The notes under the pieces: generated by a model | The model's database searches: none | The model's input: the letters and a program-made list of their open reading frames with translations, nothing else | Told to the model about the DNA's origin: nothing | Assembly: GCA_900313855.1 (NCBI GenBank) | Contig: OMSZ01000154.1 | Span: forward strand, 1-7,858 | Reading direction: 5' to 3' | DNA length: 7,858 nt | Origin: an uncultured Eubacteriales bacterium | GTDB lineage: Bacteria; Bacillota; Clostridia; Lachnospirales; Lachnospiraceae | Translations under genes and position numbers: made by a program | Part shown: piece by piece, positions 6,706 to 7,858 of the stretch | How the letters are laid out: the number at the start of each line of letters is the position of its first letter | Numbering within the stretch: position 1 is the first letter of the stretch

Positions 6706-6770
6706 TATTATTGCGATAAGCAACGGATGATATAGTGTATTATTATCAGACCGTTATATTATTATTGCGA
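6706..6770 (+). repeat. Direct repeat TATTATTGCGA, two copies
   Basis: The 11-base sequence TATTATTGCGA is found at 6706-6716 and 6760-6770, 54 bases apart, both upstream of the ABC ATPase start. The second copy is within 20 bases of that start. Possible regulator half-sites, or chance in AT-rich DNA. Confidence 0.45.
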
Positions 6771-6786
6771 AAGGCAGGATATTATT

Positions 6787-7476
6787 ATGGAAGCTTTGAT
6801 CGATGTATCTGATATGTATAAAATTTATAATCCCGGCGAGAATGAGGTACACGCACTTGACGGTGTGAGCCTGAAGGTTTACAAAGGGGAATTCGTTGCA
6901 ATAATAGGTCATTCCGGATCCGGCAAATCGACGTTGATGAATATGCTTGGCTGTCTGGATGTACCGACAGAAGGAACATATATTTTGAACGGAAAAGATG
7001 TTTCGGATCTGACGGATAATGAGCTGTCGGATGTAAGGAATAATTATATCGGTTTTATTTTTCAGGGATTTAATCTTATACCTAATCTCACTGCAATAGA
7101 AAATGTCGAGCTTCCGCTCATATATCGTCATGTGGACAGGAATACAAGGCACAAGCTGGCGATGGAAGCGTTAGAGAAGGTAGGGCTTGCAGACAGAATG
7201 AAGCATAAGCCTTCGGAAATGTCGGGAGGACAGCAGCAGAGGGTTGCGATCGCAAGAGCTATTGCGGCATCACCGCCTCTGATTTTGGCAGATGAGCCGA
7301 CAGGTAATCTGGATTCAAAGTCTTCCGGTGACATTATGAATATATTGAACGGACTTAACGAGCAGGGGAATACGATAGTCCTTATAACACATGATGACGG
7401 TATTGCCGCTAACGCGAAAAGAGTTGTCAGGATAATGGATGGAAAGATAGAGTCGGATACCACAAAGCCAGAATGA
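6787..7476 (+). CDS. ABC transporter ATP-binding protein, MacB/LolD type
   Basis: 229-residue ATPase subunit of an exporter or extruder of the MacB/LolD/FtsE-like group, which works with an FtsX-fold permease on the cytoplasmic face. All nucleotide-binding parts are intact: Walker [10 protein letters not shown] (41-49), Q-loop Gln93 in [19 protein letters not shown], signature MSGGQQQR (145-152), Walker B LILADEP with Asp169 and catalytic Glu170, D-loop GNLDSKS, and switch His202 in ITHD. The FQxFNLIPxLTAxENVELP block is characteristic of this subgroup. Length is normal. The start is preceded by a weak AGG (6776-6778). The next gene, 35 bases on, encodes a membrane-fusion-type adaptor, so the operon is likely ATPase, adaptor, permease. 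The substrate (macrolide, peptide, lipoprotein or other) cannot be told. The upstream TTTAAGG direct repeat suggests control by a two-component system. Confidence 0.95.
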   Translation: MEALIDVSDMYKIYNPGENEVHALDGVSLKVYKGEFVAIIGHSGSGKSTLMNMLGCLDVPTEGTYILNGKDVSDLTDNELSDVRNNYIGFIFQGFNLIPNLTAIENVELPLIYRHVDRNTRHKLAMEALEKVGLADRMKHKPSEMSGGQQQRVAIARAIAASPPLILADEPTGNLDSKSSGDIMNILNGLNEQGNTIVLITHDDGIAANAKRVVRIMDGKIESDTTKPE

Positions 7477-7501
7477 AAAACTAATAAGAACAATTAAGAA
7501 T

Positions 7502-7506
7502 GGAGG
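7502..7506 (+). promoter_or_regulatory. Ribosome binding site of the adaptor gene
   Basis: GGAGG lies 5 bases before the ATG at 7512 and supports that start. Confidence 0.75.
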
Positions 7507-7511
7507 CAGAC

Positions 7512-7858
7512 ATGGACAACAGTAATGAAAACATGGTTGAATTAACGGAAAGCTCGGGAATAATGACAGAGAATATAGCCGATACGGCGCAGGGGAAATC
7601 TGAAGGATCGGAGGGCGGTACTGACAGCAATAAGCCTAATAGATCGGGAAGGCGGAGGAAAAAAGGACTTCCTGCATGGGCGATAGTACTGAGCATTGTA
7701 GCATTTATCGGAGTGGCTACCGGCGGGGCGTTTGCGTTAAAGAATACCATGACCAAGATGCAGACTGCGATGCAGGAAGCTATGGACGAAATGAGCGGAG
7801 ACGATCTGTATACGGTTGAGAAGATTGATATAGAGCAGGAGATATCTACAACAGGAAC
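7512..7858 (+). CDS. Membrane fusion (HlyD/MacA-like) adaptor, N-terminal part, gene runs off the window
   Basis: 115 codons are visible and open to the window end. Residues 1-45 are a polar, acidic Ser/Gly-rich tail. RSGRRRKKG (about 44-52) is a positive stop-transfer patch, and residues about 53-76 (start LPAWAIVLSIVAFIG) form one membrane helix with inside-to-outside orientation. A short helical stretch with repeated Met and Gln follows (MTKMQTAMQEAMDEM, about 80-94). Next comes YTVEKIDIEQEISTTG, which matches the usual first strand of periplasmic/extracytoplasmic adaptor proteins (pattern V-x-x-x-x-I-x-x-x-I-x-x-x-G). Barrel-sandwich and coiled-coil hairpin domains should follow beyond 7858. 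Coming directly after the MacB-like ATPase, it probably links that ATPase and its permease to export. The long cytoplasmic tail is more than most MacA homologues have. The call rests on a short segment plus context. Confidence 0.75.
   Translation, partial: MDNSNENMVELTESSGIMTENIADTAQGKSEGSEGGTDSNKPNRSGRRRKKGLPAWAIVLSIVAFIGVATGGAFALKNTMTKMQTAMQEAMDEMSGDDLYTVEKIDIEQEISTTG

Larger units (their letters stand above)
6456..6786. other. AT-rich divergent intergenic region
   Basis: No gene is seen in these 331 bases between the divergently transcribed SPFH and ABC genes. The left end holds the SPFH promoter. The middle (about 6530-6670) is AT-rich with only a small dyad, AAATTC-T-GAATTT at 6606-6618, and nothing I can assign. 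The right third holds the TTTAAGGTT direct repeat, an 11-base repeat TATTATTGCGA, and several TATTAT-like -10 candidates for the ABC operon (6706-6711, 6731-6736, 6738-6746) that I cannot rank. Confidence 0.6.

Noticed and set aside
7243..7255. Palindrome TTGCGATCGCAA in the ABC gene as an operator
   Set aside because: It falls in the conserved signature region encoding RVAIARA, where the codons themselves explain the sequence.

Overview
The window looks like a chromosomal segment of a rumen or gut Lachnospiraceae bacterium of the Butyrivibrio/Pseudobutyrivibrio kind. This is inferred from the moderate-to-low GC, strong AGGAGG-type ribosome sites, a lipid-anchored plant-cell-wall glycosidase, a BspA-type leucine-rich-repeat remnant, and a MacB-like ABC exporter. 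No rRNA, tRNA, CRISPR array, transposase or phage gene was seen.

Left part (1-2972, + strand). The 3' end of deoC (deoxyribose-phosphate aldolase) is followed by a large lipoprotein endoglucanase with the order lipobox, acidic linker, CBM4-like module, Ig-like CelD_N domain and GH9 catalytic domain. A GTG-started 81-residue protein of unknown function follows 26 bases later.

Middle part (3027-6455). Three envelope-type genes lie together. The first is a two-pass membrane protein with a basic cytoplasmic coiled tail, possibly GIDE/BAM-like. The second is a membrane-anchored protein with two zinc ribbons and a possible TIM44-like region. The third, converging from the minus strand, is an SPFH/YdjI-family protein with a C-terminal zinc ribbon. 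The double zinc-ribbon gene has a decayed BspA-type gene start fused in front of it: a signal peptide, a frame break and about one LRR. The true start is placed at 4155. A hairpin at 5417-5441 separates the two convergent genes.

Right part (6456-7858). An AT-rich region of about 330 bases carries a good minus-strand promoter for the SPFH gene. Closer to the ABC gene it has an 11-base-period TTTAAGGTT direct repeat of the kind bound by OmpR/PhoB-family regulators. A MacB/LolD-type ABC ATPase and the start of an RND/HlyD-type membrane fusion adaptor follow; the permease presumably lies beyond the window.

How the genes fit together: deoC is nucleoside catabolism and the GH9 enzyme is cell-attached cellulose or glucan breakdown. 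The middle genes are plausibly membrane maintenance or envelope-stress functions, and the ABC/adaptor pair is an export system. The least explained parts are the middle cluster, its fused LRR scar, and a short motif (ATTGCGA) that by hand scan occurs five times, all outside assigned genes.
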